Origin: Gammaproteobacteria bacterium
Lineage (GTDB): Bacteria > Pseudomonadota > Gammaproteobacteria > RBG-16-57-12
DNA length: 63,989 nucleotides
Reading direction: 5' to 3'
Assembly: GCA_022712945.1 (NCBI GenBank)
Contig: JAFLJP010000136.1
Coordinates: 1-63,989, forward strand
Shown piece by piece: positions 1 to 8,909 of this stretch. The position numbers and the translations under genes were made by a program. Every line of letters begins with the position of its first letter. The stretch's first letter is position 1. The notes under the pieces were generated by a model. That model made no database searches. It saw only the letters and a program-made list of their open reading frames with translations, and was not told the origin of the DNA.

Positions 1-3000
1 AACATCGAAACCGTGGATGCCAGCGGCACCACCAGCAACATATCAGGCAACACCCTGCGTGGAGGAACGACTCACAACAACTGGCTGGTGGATGCGGATA
101 ACAGCGGCACCGTCTCCGGAATTGCCTTCCGTCACTTCGCCAACCTAGAAGGCAGCAGCGCAGTTGATACCTTCAACATCCATGCCGCGATTAGCCGCAT
201 CCATGCCGGTGATGGCGCCAACATCATCAACGTCAATACCCTGGGTCGTGTCGTGGGCGAGCTGATTACCGGTATCGACGGCGACACCATCACCGTTGAT
301 GGCACCGTGGGTGCGATGAATGCCGGTGATGGTGACAACACCGTCACCATCAATCGCTCGGGCGATGTGGCCGGAGCCGTGATAACCGGCACCGGTAGCG
401 ACACCATTACCGTGGCAGGCCGTGCCGCCTCAATCAACACCGGAGAAGGGGATGACCAGATTGAACTTGCCGGCGTGGTCACTGGTTTGATTAATGGGGG
501 CGCGGGCAGTGACCAGTTAACCCTCACCGGGCCCGACGATCAGACCATTGAGCTAGGTAATCGCAGTAATGACAACCTGAATATCCACCTTATCGAAACC
601 CTCACCGCCAATACGGGCAGTCGCAATACCCTGATCAGCGACAGCGGTGCGGCTGTTAACAACTGGGAGATCACCGGTACCCGTAGCGGCCATATTAACG
701 ATGGCACCACGATGACAGTGTTTAATCACATCGACCACCTCACCGGCGGAACAACGATCGATCACTTCAACCACAACCTGAGCAGCGGCCAGTTTGCCGG
801 GCTGATTAATGGCGGCGGCGGAAACGATACGCTGGATATTTTGACCGTGGGTGACCGCACCATTGAATTAGGTCTCAATGGTGACATCGCCAACCTGAAT
901 ATCGCCCTAATCGAAACGCTTACCGCCAATGCGGATAGTGTGAACACCCTGGTCGGCGACCGTGAGGCTGTCACCCATGATTGGGAAATTACCGCAGCTC
1001 GCAACGGCCATGTAAATGACCAGACCACCACCACCACCTTTAGCAATATCGACCATCTGACTGGCGGCGCAGGTCGTGATAATTTCACGCTCAGCGCAGC
1101 GGGTTTTGCCGGTTTGATTCGTGGTGGTGCCGGTGATGATCGCCTGATCATTGCGGCGGCTGGTAATCAACTGATTGAGATCGGCAACCGAGTGAACGGT
1201 AACCTGAATATTTACCAACTGGAAAACCTGACCGCCAATGGTACAGCGGCAAGCAATGAATTGATCGGTGATATTGATCGGCTCGCCTTTATCAGCAGCT
1301 GGGAGATTGATGGTGCCAACAGCGGTACCTTGAATGATGGATTAAACGCGCTTCGCTTTAATAACATCACCGATCTGAGCGGCACCGCCGCTACCGACAA
1401 TGTGACCATTGTGGGAGGGGCGACCTCCGGTCTCTCTGGTTTGATTAATGGCATGGGGGGAAATGACAGCCTAACAATTACCGCAACCGGTGATCGCACC
1501 ATTGAGCTAGGTGCGCGCAGCAATAGCAACCTGAATATTGATCAAATCGAAACCCTCACCGCCAATACGGGCAGCAGCAATACCCTGATCGGCGACAGCG
1601 ATGCAGCGATTAACGACTGGGATATTACCGGCAGCCGCAGCGGCAGTGTCAATAATCACACCACCCTGACGCAGTTTAATCACATCGACCACCTCACCGG
1701 CGGAACAACGATCGATAATTTCGACCACAACCTGAGCAGCGGCCAGTTTGTGGGGTTGATTCATGGCGGCGGTGGAAACGATACGCTGGATATTCTGACC
1801 GTGGGTGACCGCACCATTGAATTAGGTCTGAACGGCGATGCCGCCAACCTGAATGTCGCCTTTATCGAAACCCTCACCGCCAATGCGGATAGTGTCAATA
1901 CCCTGATCAGCGACAGCGATGCCAGCCCCAACAACTGGACGATCACCGGCACTCGCAGCGGCGACGTGAATGATCAAACCACCGTTACCCAGTTCGACAA
2001 TATTGACCACCTCACCGGTGGTACAAGCAGCGATAACTTCGATCTTGCCAGCGGAGCGTTTGCCGGTTTGATTAATGGCGGTGCCGGTGCCGACAGCCTG
2101 ACCATTACCGCAGCGGGTAACCAGATTGTTGAGATTGGCAACCGGGTGAACGGCAACCTGAATGTCTATCAACTGGAAACCCTGACTGCCAGCAGCGCGG
2201 TTGAACGCAATGAACTGATCGGTGATCTTGACCGAATCGCCTTCACCACCAACTGGAACATCGATGGCGACAACAGCGGCACCTTGGCTGATGGCGCAAA
2301 TGCGGTTCGCTTTAATCACTTTACCGACCTGACCGGAGCCAGCGGCAGTGATCACTTTACCGTTTCGGGTGACGCGTCATCGGGCATATCCGGGCTGATT
2401 AACGGCATGGGCGGCAACGACCGGCTGGTCATTACAGCGACCGGTGACCGGGTTGTTGAGCTGGGTGAGCGCAGCAGTGACAATCTCAACCTATTCCAGG
2501 TTGAAAATGTCACCGCGAATACAGACACCAATAGTGAACTGTTGAGTGACAGCAATGCCACCACCAACAGCTGGATTATTGATGCGCTAAATGGCAATAC
2601 AGTCTCTGATGGCGTCAACAGCACCGCATTCAGCAATTTCTCAACCCTCTCGGGTGGTACAACGATTGACGAATTCACCGTCAACTCCGGAGCCACCACC
2701 AACAATCTGAACGGGGGCGGGGGTGATGACCGCTTTGTGATTGCTGGAAGGGTGAACACCCTCAGCGGTGGCGACGGCTCAGATACCGTGATACTCAACA
2801 CAGGCAGTGAGGTGGAGACGGTAAACCTAGGTAATGACGGTGACTTTTTCACCATTAACGATGGTGTTGTTACTGGTGAAGTCAATGCCGGTTCCGGTCG
2901 TGATGACATCACCATCAATGGCGGCACGGTGGAGGTTGTTCGGCTAGGTGCAGGGGATGACCGGTTTGTAATGAATGGCGGTACCATCAACAACGGTGTT

Positions 3001-6000
3001 TTTGGTGACGACGATGATGACACGTTCGTTGCCAATGGCGGCCGTGTTGATCTGTTTGATGGTGGCGATGGCAGCAATGACCGCGTGCGTTATGCCGGAA
3101 CCGTGACCATTGCCCTAGGTGATGCGGTCGGTCTGGATGGCGTGAGAGTCAACAATATAGAAGGCATTGAGGCGGACGATGGCACCATCAATGCGCGGCA
3201 GGGTGTGATCACTGCCACCACATGGACTATCGATGGTATCAATGAAGGGCAAGTTTATGATGCGACAGACCCCGGGCAAATACTCTCTTTCAGTGGTTTT
3301 TCCACCCTCAACGGCGGCAGTGGTGAAGACAGCTTTAATGTCAGCGGTAATGGCTCGATATCCGGCAATGTCAACGGCAATGGGGGTAATGACAGCCTAA
3401 ACATCGCGCTGGATGCGGGACGAACCGGTTCAGGGCAGATCAATTTCGACGGCGGATTAATGAATGACACCGTCACCATCACCGGGGTATCCGATGTCTA
3501 TGCCGAAACCTATCACCCGGCTCAAGATGTCGAGGGAGCGACCTACGACCAGCTAGCCTACGACAACGGCCGTGGTGCGGGCCTGGATGTTAACTACCGT
3601 GGGACAGAGACAGTCAATGACCATATTCAAACAACCCGCCTCACCATTCACAGTGTGGGCAGTAGCGATGTTATTGAACTGGGCAACACGGTTTTTGGCA
3701 CACTGAGCGGTGCGGTGAATATTCATTATACGGCGGGCAGTAAAAACAACATCTCCCTGCTCGCGCTCAACGGCAGTGACGTGAACCTCTCCAGCGATAT
3801 TACCCTAGATGGTGAGTTGCGGATAACCGCCGACCAGATCAGCCAGGCCGATTCATCCCTCATCACCGCTAACCGTTTGACACTGGCGAATGTCAATCAG
3901 GCAGGCACCGCAGACAACCGCTTAACCACCAATATAAATGAGTTGGCGGTGATTGATCACAGCGGCACACTGTTTATCGATGAGCAAAACAGCCTCACAC
4001 TGAGTGAAATATCTGGCAGTGCCGGCCGCATTGATATTGTTGCCGCCGGCTCAATCAGCAGCACCGCTGATCTGCAAAGCGCTGGAATACTCAGGCTTGA
4101 TACCACCAACAACCTTGATCTATCGGGCGAAAATCTGTTTACCGGGGCCACGATATTGACTGCGGGTGAAGGCATAACACTGAGTGGTGCCAACACCTTC
4201 TCTGACACCGTAGCGATGACCGCAACCGATGCCATTCACTTAGGTGGCAACGTGGTCGCAGCCTCAAGCATGACCCTGAGTGGTGCGGATATCGGCTTCA
4301 CCGGTGATAACCAATTCTCCGGGCCTGCCAGCTTTACCGCCACAGCCGGTGATATCGCCTTCAATGGCAGCAATGCTTTTTCTGATGCGGTTAACATGAA
4401 CGCCAGCGGTGATATTCACTTCGACGGGAATATCACCGCTACGGCTGCCATGCTGCTCGATGCCACCAATATCAGCCTAATAGGGCAAAACCAACTGGCC
4501 GCAGTCGACTTCAACGCCAGCAATAACATCACCCTGACCGGCAATAACGCGTTCTCGGGTGCGGTGGATATAGCCGCCACCGGCAATATTGCTTTCGACG
4601 GCGATGTGGTCGCAGCCTCAGCCATGACCTTGAGTGGGGCAGATATCGGCTTCACCGGTGATAACCAATTCTCCGGGCCTGCCAGCTTTACCGCCACAAG
4701 CGGTAGTGTCACCTTTAATGGTGATAACAGCTTCTCTGATACGGTGGAGATAGGGTCAGCCAATGATATTACCTTCACCGATGATCTGAGCATCTCCTCA
4801 ATGATGAGCTTGAATGCAGGCAATGAGATTAATCTGTTTGGCAGCAACAACCAGTTGAGTGGTGAGCTTACCCTGTCAGGAGAGACCATCAATATTAACA
4901 ATACCGCAGCCACCACACTGGCCAGTGTCGTGGCTCAAAATCTGACCATAAACTCAAGCGGAGATATCACCAGCACTGGTGCGATTGTGGTGCACGATGG
5001 CAGTATGGGCGGCGTGACAAGCTTAACCTCAACAGAGGGCAGCATCATTTTAGAGAATGAAAACAACAACCTTGAACAGGTTAGCCTGACAGCCGCCAAT
5101 GATGTCACCCTGGTTGAATCCGACGGTATTCTCCTTGCCGATGTCAGCGCCGGTGGCACACTCAACGTCACCGCCAATAACGGACTGGTTGCCAATGATG
5201 CCGCAATCGGTGATATGAGACTGGGCAGCATCACCGCCACCACCATCACCCTAAATGCCAGAGAAGGTGCCATTGTTGACCACTCCAGCCTTTTAACCGC
5301 AGAATCGGTCACACTGGCAGCCGCATCCGGTATTGGTCAGGGCAGTGTAGCCCATGATGATAACGGGTTTTCAGTGGAGTCAACCGGAGCCATCAACACA
5401 AACACCTCGACATTAAGTGTCATTAACGCCTCATTTGATGAGACAGGAGCGGTCTCAATGGCGGCAACCTCGGGCGCTGTCAATATCAACAACAGCGGCG
5501 ACCTCACCGTTAATGATCTTCGCAACTATGGAGACATTATTCTGGAAAACAGCGGCAACATTACCCTGACCGTGACGGAAAATGGTGGGGCGATTGATGC
5601 CCATTACGGCGGAGAGATAACCGATACAAGTTACGCCGGCAGCGTCGCCCTGATCAATGGCGGCACAAACAACCTCTCAACCACCGGTATTGGTTATAAC
5701 GAAGCGGATATTATCGGTGAAAACCTCTTTGTTAGTAGCGTGGCGCGGTTTGGTGATCAGGCAAGGCCCGTCAGGTTGAGAGCGAATAACCAATTTACGC
5801 TGCTTGCCAGCCAGGGTGCGGTATTCTACTTCGGCGGCAGACCGAACAGTGTCACCACCAGTGCCGATTTGGCGCTGCTGGTTATTCAGGGCTTCAGTGG
5901 GCTGTCGAGCCAACGACTGATCAATATTGAAACCCTGAGTGAAATTGATCCAGCGATTTTTACTGACATCAGAAACTATAACTACGACGACGTGGCCATA

Positions 6001-6078
6001 CTGTTACCGGCCGACCAACGTTATGGGCGTGAGGACGGGGAAGAGGAAAATAATGAAAATAAAGATAAAGATGGATAA
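1..6078 (+). CDS. C-terminal ~2025 residues of a giant repeat-rich two-partner-secretion exoprotein (partial, 5' end outside window)
   Basis: The frame is open from base 1, so the start and any N-terminal TPS secretion domain lie upstream. The visible protein has two zones. From about 480 to 2740 there are seven repeats of roughly 306-328 bp. Each carries an 'NLN(I/V)..(I/L)E.LTAN' segment and a glycine/aspartate turn such as GGGGNDTLDIL or GGAGDDRLII, resembling single RTX-like turns in a beta-helix. From about 4100 to 4760 there are shorter repeats built on 'AMTLSGADIGFTG', two of them nearly identical. The tail is acidic and charged. The stop overlaps the start of the transporter gene by one base, so the two are co-translated. 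The likely role is a surface or secreted adhesin or fibre; the ligand is unknown. A contact-dependent toxin is possible, but no recognisable C-terminal toxin domain is visible. Confidence 0.8.
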   Translation, partial: NIETVDASGTTSNISGNTLRGGTTHNNWLVDADNSGTVSGIAFRHFANLEGSSAVDTFNIHAAISRIHAGDGANIINVNTLGRVVGELITGIDGDTITVDGTVGAMNAGDGDNTVTINRSGDVAGAVITGTGSDTITVAGRAASINTGEGDDQIELAGVVTGLINGGAGSDQLTLTGPDDQTIELGNRSNDNLNIHLIETLTANTGSRNTLISDSGAAVNNWEITGTRSGHINDGTTMTVFNHIDHLTGGTTIDHFNHNLSSGQFAGLINGGGGNDTLDILTVGDRTIELGLNGDIANLNIALIETLTANADSVNTLVGDREAVTHDWEITAARNGHVNDQTTTTTFSNIDHLTGGAGRDNFTLSAAGFAGLIRGGAGDDRLIIAAAGNQLIEIGNRVNGNLNIYQLENLTANGTAASNELIGDIDRLAFISSWEIDGANSGTLNDGLNALRFNNITDLSGTAATDNVTIVGGATSGLSGLINGMGGNDSLTITATGDRTIELGARSNSNLNIDQIETLTANTGSSNTLIGDSDAAINDWDITGSRSGSVNNHTTLTQFNHIDHLTGGTTIDNFDHNLSSGQFVGLIHGGGGNDTLDILTVGDRTIELGLNGDAANLNVAFIETLTANADSVNTLISDSDASPNNWTITGTRSGDVNDQTTVTQFDNIDHLTGGTSSDNFDLASGAFAGLINGGAGADSLTITAAGNQIVEIGNRVNGNLNVYQLETLTASSAVERNELIGDLDRIAFTTNWNIDGDNSGTLADGANAVRFNHFTDLTGASGSDHFTVSGDASSGISGLINGMGGNDRLVITATGDRVVELGERSSDNLNLFQVENVTANTDTNSELLSDSNATTNSWIIDALNGNTVSDGVNSTAFSNFSTLSGGTTIDEFTVNSGATTNNLNGGGGDDRFVIAGRVNTLSGGDGSDTVILNTGSEVETVNLGNDGDFFTINDGVVTGEVNAGSGRDDITINGGTVEVVRLGAGDDRFVMNGGTINNGVFGDDDDDTFVANGGRVDLFDGGDGSNDRVRYAGTVTIALGDAVGLDGVRVNNIEGIEADDGTINARQGVITATTWTIDGINEGQVYDATDPGQILSFSGFSTLNGGSGEDSFNVSGNGSISGNVNGNGGNDSLNIALDAGRTGSGQINFDGGLMNDTVTITGVSDVYAETYHPAQDVEGATYDQLAYDNGRGAGLDVNYRGTETVNDHIQTTRLTIHSVGSSDVIELGNTVFGTLSGAVNIHYTAGSKNNISLLALNGSDVNLSSDITLDGELRITADQISQADSSLITANRLTLANVNQAGTADNRLTTNINELAVIDHSGTLFIDEQNSLTLSEISGSAGRIDIVAAGSISSTADLQSAGILRLDTTNNLDLSGENLFTGATILTAGEGITLSGANTFSDTVAMTATDAIHLGGNVVAASSMTLSGADIGFTGDNQFSGPASFTATAGDIAFNGSNAFSDAVNMNASGDIHFDGNITATAAMLLDATNISLIGQNQLAAVDFNASNNITLTGNNAFSGAVDIAATGNIAFDGDVVAASAMTLSGADIGFTGDNQFSGPASFTATSGSVTFNGDNSFSDTVEIGSANDITFTDDLSISSMMSLNAGNEINLFGSNNQLSGELTLSGETININNTAATTLASVVAQNLTINSSGDITSTGAIVVHDGSMGGVTSLTSTEGSIILENENNNLEQVSLTAANDVTLVESDGILLADVSAGGTLNVTANNGLVANDAAIGDMRLGSITATTITLNAREGAIVDHSSLLTAESVTLAAASGIGQGSVAHDDNGFSVESTGAINTNTSTLSVINASFDETGAVSMAATSGAVNINNSGDLTVNDLRNYGDIILENSGNITLTVTENGGAIDAHYGGEITDTSYAGSVALINGGTNNLSTTGIGYNEADIIGENLFVSSVARFGDQARPVRLRANNQFTLLASQGAVFYFGGRPNSVTTSADLALLVIQGFSGLSSQRLINIETLSEIDPAIFTDIRNYNYDDVAILLPADQRYGREDGEEENNENKDKDG

Positions 6079-7964
6079 TGATGGCCAGACTGATAACTAG
6101 AAAACCCCATGCGCTACTGTTTATGGTTGCGGCTGTTTACACTTCGACAGCAGTGGCCGAGTTTCTGGAAATGCCAGAGATTGAGCATTTCCGGGATGTG
6201 GAAGAGAAAACACTGCTCCGGGATCTGGATGTGCCTGCGGTACGTGACCGTTCGCCTGATCCTGCTGCGGGCCCCAGATTGGCTGTCTCGGAGTTCAGAA
6301 TACAGGGGCTGATTGAGTTTCCCGAATTAGGCATTACCCGTGAAGCGTTAACGAAAATGGTTGAGAGTATCCGTTCTGACATTATGAGTGAAGGCAAGCT
6401 GCTTGAGTCGGGTTATACCACCGATGAGTTAGCTGAAGTGTCGGATCTTCTGGTGGAGATAGAGGAAGAGACCGTAGAGCGGCACGTCTCTCCACTTGAA
6501 GTTCAAAAACTGGTTTGGTTAATCAGGGAACAGCGCGGCAAGCGCGGTGTGACTCTGGGGCAAATTGAAGCGGTGGCGAATGAGATCACCCATTTTTATC
6601 GAGAGCGTGGCTTTGTTCTTGCCAAGGCATTTATCCCCAAGCAGCGTGTGCGGGACGGTGTTGTTACGCTTACCTTGTTGCTTGGGGTGTTGGGAGAGGT
6701 CTTGGTAAAAAGCAATGCGATGTATGATACCGGGTTATTGGATTCTGTGTTTGATGACCTGTTAACCAAACCGGTGACCAACAAAATGGTCGAAGAGAAC
6801 CTGTTTATTATCAATGGTTTTCCAGGTATCAGGGTCGATGGCTATTTTGAGCCGGGTTATCAGGTCGGTGATACGCGATTAAATATTAATGTTAGAAATG
6901 AGAGTCGTTATAACGCCAATCTCAGAGTAGACAACCACGGTACCGATGAGTCTGGCTTATATCGGTTTTATGCAGACTTTCAGCTAAACAACCTGCTGGG
7001 GATAGCTGATTACATGAAGGTGGGTATGTTGCGGGCAAAGTCACCAGATAATACAACATACGGGCAACTGGTATTTGAGAGTAACTTTTTTAGCCCTAGA
7101 TTTCGAGTGGGTATTGAGTCATCACGAAATCAATTTATCGTGGATCAATCGGAGAGCAATATTAATCTTGAGCTGAGTGGCGAAGTGGATGTTCTGAGTC
7201 TGTATGGGAAGTACATAAAGGCGCGGGGACGCACAAGAAACAGTGGTTATGAGTTCCGCGCCGAAACGGTCGCTTCTGACCTGCAAATTGGTAATGTAAA
7301 TGATGACGCCCAGGATGAAGAGTTAAGGAATTTTTCGATAAAATATATGCTGGATTTTTTGGATGATACGAGCAAGCGCTTGCATGAGGCGAGCATCAAA
7401 TATACACGGGGTAACTTCAAATTTGGAAAGGAGAATGGGCAAGATAAAAACTACGATATTTTATCGGCTGATTATACGCTGTTAACCTTTTTACGGGTTC
7501 CGTTTACAGAGAGCAGCTCGCGGCTTATTTTTCGTTCCGCTTTTCAATATTCTGGCACCAACCTGTCACCCATCGTACGCTTCTCTTTGGCGGGGCCACT
7601 GCGGACACGAGGATTTGCACCTAACTTTTTTACGGCAGACGATGCGCTCTATCTCGGAACTGACTGGGTGTTTGATAGCCCTGATATATTTGATATTCAA
7701 GCAGGGCCGGTTAATTTGAAGGAGTTTTTCAGGCCTTTTCTGTTTTTCGACTATGGTTACGGCAGACAGCATGCACTTGTCTCAAAAGACAAAAATAATA
7801 CAGGGCAACTGGCAAATGCCGGTATCGGATTACAGTTTTCGTATGGCTATAATTTTAGCGGAAACCTGCAATTGGGTTATAAAGTGCTCAACCAGTTCAC
7901 GGGTATTGACGAGCCGGAAGCCGACAGTAAAAGATTGTTGTTTGATATGCAGTACAGCTTTTAA
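6078..7964 (+). CDS. TpsB outer-membrane transporter, FhaC/ShlB/HecB family
   Basis: 628 residues, close to the usual 550-650 for the family. The N-terminus has a signal peptide ending near STAVA. A long linker follows, then a POTRA region (about residues 150-260, with 'YRERGFVLAKAFIPKQRV' typical of POTRA_2), and then a beta-rich C-terminal barrel. The motif LRTRGF near residue 510 corresponds to the conserved (V/I)RG(F/Y) element of Omp85-type pores. The protein ends in aromatic Phe (MQYSF), as outer-membrane barrels do. It should sit in the outer membrane and export the preceding giant exoprotein. ATG at 6078 overlaps the upstream stop (TAATG), which supports this start and translational coupling. 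Confidence 0.88.
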   Translation: MMARLITRKPHALLFMVAAVYTSTAVAEFLEMPEIEHFRDVEEKTLLRDLDVPAVRDRSPDPAAGPRLAVSEFRIQGLIEFPELGITREALTKMVESIRSDIMSEGKLLESGYTTDELAEVSDLLVEIEEETVERHVSPLEVQKLVWLIREQRGKRGVTLGQIEAVANEITHFYRERGFVLAKAFIPKQRVRDGVVTLTLLLGVLGEVLVKSNAMYDTGLLDSVFDDLLTKPVTNKMVEENLFIINGFPGIRVDGYFEPGYQVGDTRLNINVRNESRYNANLRVDNHGTDESGLYRFYADFQLNNLLGIADYMKVGMLRAKSPDNTTYGQLVFESNFFSPRFRVGIESSRNQFIVDQSESNINLELSGEVDVLSLYGKYIKARGRTRNSGYEFRAETVASDLQIGNVNDDAQDEELRNFSIKYMLDFLDDTSKRLHEASIKYTRGNFKFGKENGQDKNYDILSADYTLLTFLRVPFTESSSRLIFRSAFQYSGTNLSPIVRFSLAGPLRTRGFAPNFFTADDALYLGTDWVFDSPDIFDIQAGPVNLKEFFRPFLFFDYGYGRQHALVSKDKNNTGQLANAGIGLQFSYGYNFSGNLQLGYKVLNQFTGIDEPEADSKRLLFDMQYSF

Positions 7965-7992
7965 TTCATTGTTATTTTAGGTGAAATTAAAG

Positions 7993-8037
7993 AAATTCCA
8001 GTTTTGGTGAGTATGTTATGTAAATGAGCTGGAATTT
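7993..8037 (+). terminator. Weak hairpin after the TpsB gene
   Basis: AAATTCCAG at 7993-8001 pairs with CTGGAATTT at 8029-8037, followed by TTATTATAA. The stem is 9 bp but the loop is 27 nt, so it is a weak terminator candidate. Confidence 0.3.
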
Positions 8038-8202
8038 TATTATAATGAGCCGCTGTCATCGGTACCATTTGTTGTGCGGTTTCAACCTTTCTGGACTTTC
8101 AATGGCTTTTGAATGCTGTGGGCAGCTCATGGGGTGAGGCTTGTGACGAATTGTGTAAGATGGTTCACGTTTTTTGAGTAACCTGTAGCTGTAGTGAATG
8201 TA

Positions 8203-8218
8203 TGGGTTGTTCATTGCC
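8203..8218 (+). promoter_or_regulatory. Candidate sigma-54 (-24/-12) promoter of hcp
   Basis: TGGGTTGTTCATTGCC keeps the GG-N10-GC spacing and the TGG and TTGC blocks of the sigma-54 consensus, but the middle CAC is not matched. A start near 8229 would give a short leader before the hcp ribosome binding site (GGAGAG, 8275-8280). Sigma-54 control of T6SS genes is known in other gammaproteobacteria. No VasH-type activator is encoded in the window. Confidence 0.35.
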
Positions 8219-8289
8219 GATAATTACCCTACTATTGCGAACCGAGTTATGGGTGTTTTTTGTTTAAACAGTATGGAGAGAAAAGTAAT

Positions 8290-8772
8290 ATGGCTATATA
8301 TCTTGATTATGATGGAATAAAGGGAAACGTAACCGCTGAAGGTTTTGAAGAGTGTGTCAAAATCAGCTCGGTAAGCTTTGGTGTATCACGTCCGATCACG
8401 ATGGAAGCGGGTAAAATGGCTAACCGTGAAGTGGGTAAGCCCAATATTTCTGAGGTGACGTTAACCAAAGAAGCTGATAACTCTGTTGCGGCGCTGTTTA
8501 AAGAGTCTGTTTCTGGCTCTTCAGGCAAAAATGCAATTCTTAAATTCACTCGTACTGGCAGCGACAGTGTTGAGGAGTTTATGGAATATTCACTGGAAAA
8601 CTGCTTGGTTAGCAGCTACTACATCTCTGCTGCAGGTGATTCCGAGCCAGAAGAGACGATCACTCTGAGCTTCTCTAAGTGTGAAATCAACTACAAAGAC
8701 CACGACGCAACCAACAAGACGGGCAGCCCGCAACGTGCAGGTTACGATCTGAGAAAAGCTGTACCGTTATAA
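8290..8772 (+). CDS. hcp: Hcp, T6SS inner tube protein (TssD)
   Basis: 160 residues from the ATG at 8290, which has GGAGAG nine bases upstream. The typical Hcp opening 'MAIYLDYDGIKGNVTAEGF' and the Hcp1-type 'ISSVSFGVSRPI' segment are visible, followed by the usual 'ETITLSFSKCEINYK' strand near the C-terminus. The normal family length is about 160-172, and there is no C-terminal effector extension. Hexamer rings of Hcp stack into the tube fired by the TssBC sheath. The gene is separated from vgrG by a strong terminator, which would allow Hcp to be made in excess. Confidence 0.95.
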   Translation: MAIYLDYDGIKGNVTAEGFEECVKISSVSFGVSRPITMEAGKMANREVGKPNISEVTLTKEADNSVAALFKESVSGSSGKNAILKFTRTGSDSVEEFMEYSLENCLVSSYYISAAGDSEPEETITLSFSKCEINYKDHDATNKTGSPQRAGYDLRKAVPL

Positions 8773-8780
8773 AGCAAAAT

Positions 8781-8825
8781 GAGATTGATGTTACCTGTTC
8801 AAGGTAGCATTGATCTCTTTTTTTT
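8781..8825 (+). terminator. Rho-independent terminator after hcp
   Basis: GAGATTGATGTTACC (8781-8795) and GGTAGCATTGATCTC (8802-8816) form an imperfect 15-bp stem with a short loop, followed by an unbroken run of Ts (8817-8825). Confidence 0.88.
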
Positions 8826-8909
8826 CTGCGCCAAGCATGATTGTATATCCTGGATTTGGGGTGTCTGTATCACTGCTACAAAAAATACTCAGGCTAGGGA
8901 GTTTAGTGA

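Larger units (their letters stand above)
7965..8289. other. Intergenic region upstream of hcp
   Basis: 325 bases without a supportable gene. It holds the weak hairpin after the transporter, a TATAAT at 8041-8046 with no convincing -35, and the sigma-54-like site listed separately. The upstream TTG extension of the hcp frame (8260) is not likely to be used, because a good ribosome binding site precedes the ATG at 8290. Confidence 0.6.
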
